From the NCBI GenBank assembly GCA_016935435.1, contig JAFGQZ010000083.1, forward strand, positions 1 to 33,680: DNA of 33,680 nucleotides. Direction: 5' to 3'. Below, in pieces: positions 33,596 to 33,680 of this stretch. Origin of the DNA: Bacteroidales bacterium (GTDB lineage: Bacteria > Bacteroidota > Bacteroidia > Bacteroidales > UBA10428). A program made the position numbers and the translations under genes. The notes under the pieces were generated by a model. The model saw only the letters and a list, made by a program, of their open reading frames with translations. It had not been told where the DNA came from and did no database searches. Every line of letters begins with the position of its first letter. Positions within the stretch are counted from its first letter, which is position 1.

Positions 33596-33610
33596 ATGAA
33601 ACGTCCATGA
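33596..33610 (+). CDS. Four-codon ORF (MKRP), possible leader peptide
   Basis: ATGAAACGTCCATGA follows a leader (AACAAATAAACAA) that looks like a typical Bacteroidota translation start. Its stop overlaps a second ATG that itself ends after three codons. Either a leader peptide, a decayed gene start or chance. The hairpin at 33611 begins directly after the stop. Confidence 0.25.
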   Translation: MKRP

Positions 33611-33650
33611 GTAAATAATCATTAATTCACACACGAAAATGATTATTTAC
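33611..33650. repeat. 13-bp perfect inverted repeat
   Basis: GTAAATAATCATT (33611-33623) and AATGATTATTTAC (33638-33650) are perfect reverse complements around a 14-base loop. A second small inverted repeat, AATGGT (33652-33657) and ACCATT (33670-33675), follows at once. With no T-tract these are not simple terminators; they may be a structured leader, an operator or a mobile-element end. Confidence 0.7.
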
Positions 33651-33680
33651 GAATGGTAAGTTCCATCTGACCATTAAAAA

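Larger units (their letters stand above)
33316..33680. other. 365-base region at the window end: promoter, leader ORF and hairpins
   Basis: No substantial gene is visible. The left part holds the promoter of the oxidoreductase gene (minus). On the plus strand a promoter-like TATACTTTG (about 33552-33560) precedes an AT-rich leader and a four-codon ORF, then two inverted repeats, listed separately. The gene they may belong to would lie beyond the window. Confidence 0.55.

Overview
The window looks like chromosomal DNA from a Bacteroidota bacterium, probably a Bacteroidales-type marine or sediment lineage; the genus cannot be fixed. The evidence is the AT-rich composition, TonB-dependent receptors, OmpA/TPR/PD40 envelope proteins of the type IX secretion and gliding kind, Bacteroidota-restricted families (DUF4301), and TAnnTTTG promoter elements next to several starts with few Shine-Dalgarno sequences. 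No rRNA, tRNA, CRISPR array, intact transposase or phage gene was seen.

Layout. 13-1450 (+): a VTC-type polyphosphate polymerase overlapping a DUF4956 membrane protein. 1481-6389 (-): a compact run yjbQ - DUF4301 - YfiR-like - TonB receptor. 6510-9655 (+): a small CarboxypepD_reg-like secreted protein and a second TonB receptor. 9724-11911 (-): rlmN and a secreted low-complexity/OB-fold protein, separated by a clear terminator. 12085-13992 (+): MetA-type homoserine acyltransferase, a stand-alone receiver protein and DUF2721. 14002-24352 (-): an envelope-dominated block. In transcription order it holds an OmpA/SprB-repeat protein, a TPR-propeller protein, a SpoIIE-type PP2C phosphatase, an OLD-like coiled-coil ATPase with a degraded Toprim region, a PorE-like OmpA protein, a 33-residue membrane protein with its own terminator, and a SPOR-like secreted protein. 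24586-26267 (+): pyrK-pyrD (NAD-linked class 1B dihydroorotate dehydrogenase) closed by a terminator. 26332-28770 (-): a large orphan lipoprotein-like Ig/helical protein. 28771-30381: an AT-rich accessory-looking gap holding an XRE-type regulator, two clusters of TTACA-N2-TGTAA palindromes and a doubtful ORF remnant. 30382-33315 (-): a fused FAD/Fe-S D-lactate-dehydrogenase-like oxidoreductase. 33316-33680: non-coding DNA with a promoter-like site, a four-codon ORF and two hairpins.

Most genes are housekeeping or envelope genes. The least explained parts are the regulator with its palindrome array (29157-29989), the OLD-like ATPase next to a PorE-like outer-membrane protein (15319-19940), the unannotated 33-residue membrane protein (15102-15203), and the orphan 812-residue surface protein (26332-28770). 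I did not find a feature that by itself proves a new biological system; these are the places where one could be hiding.
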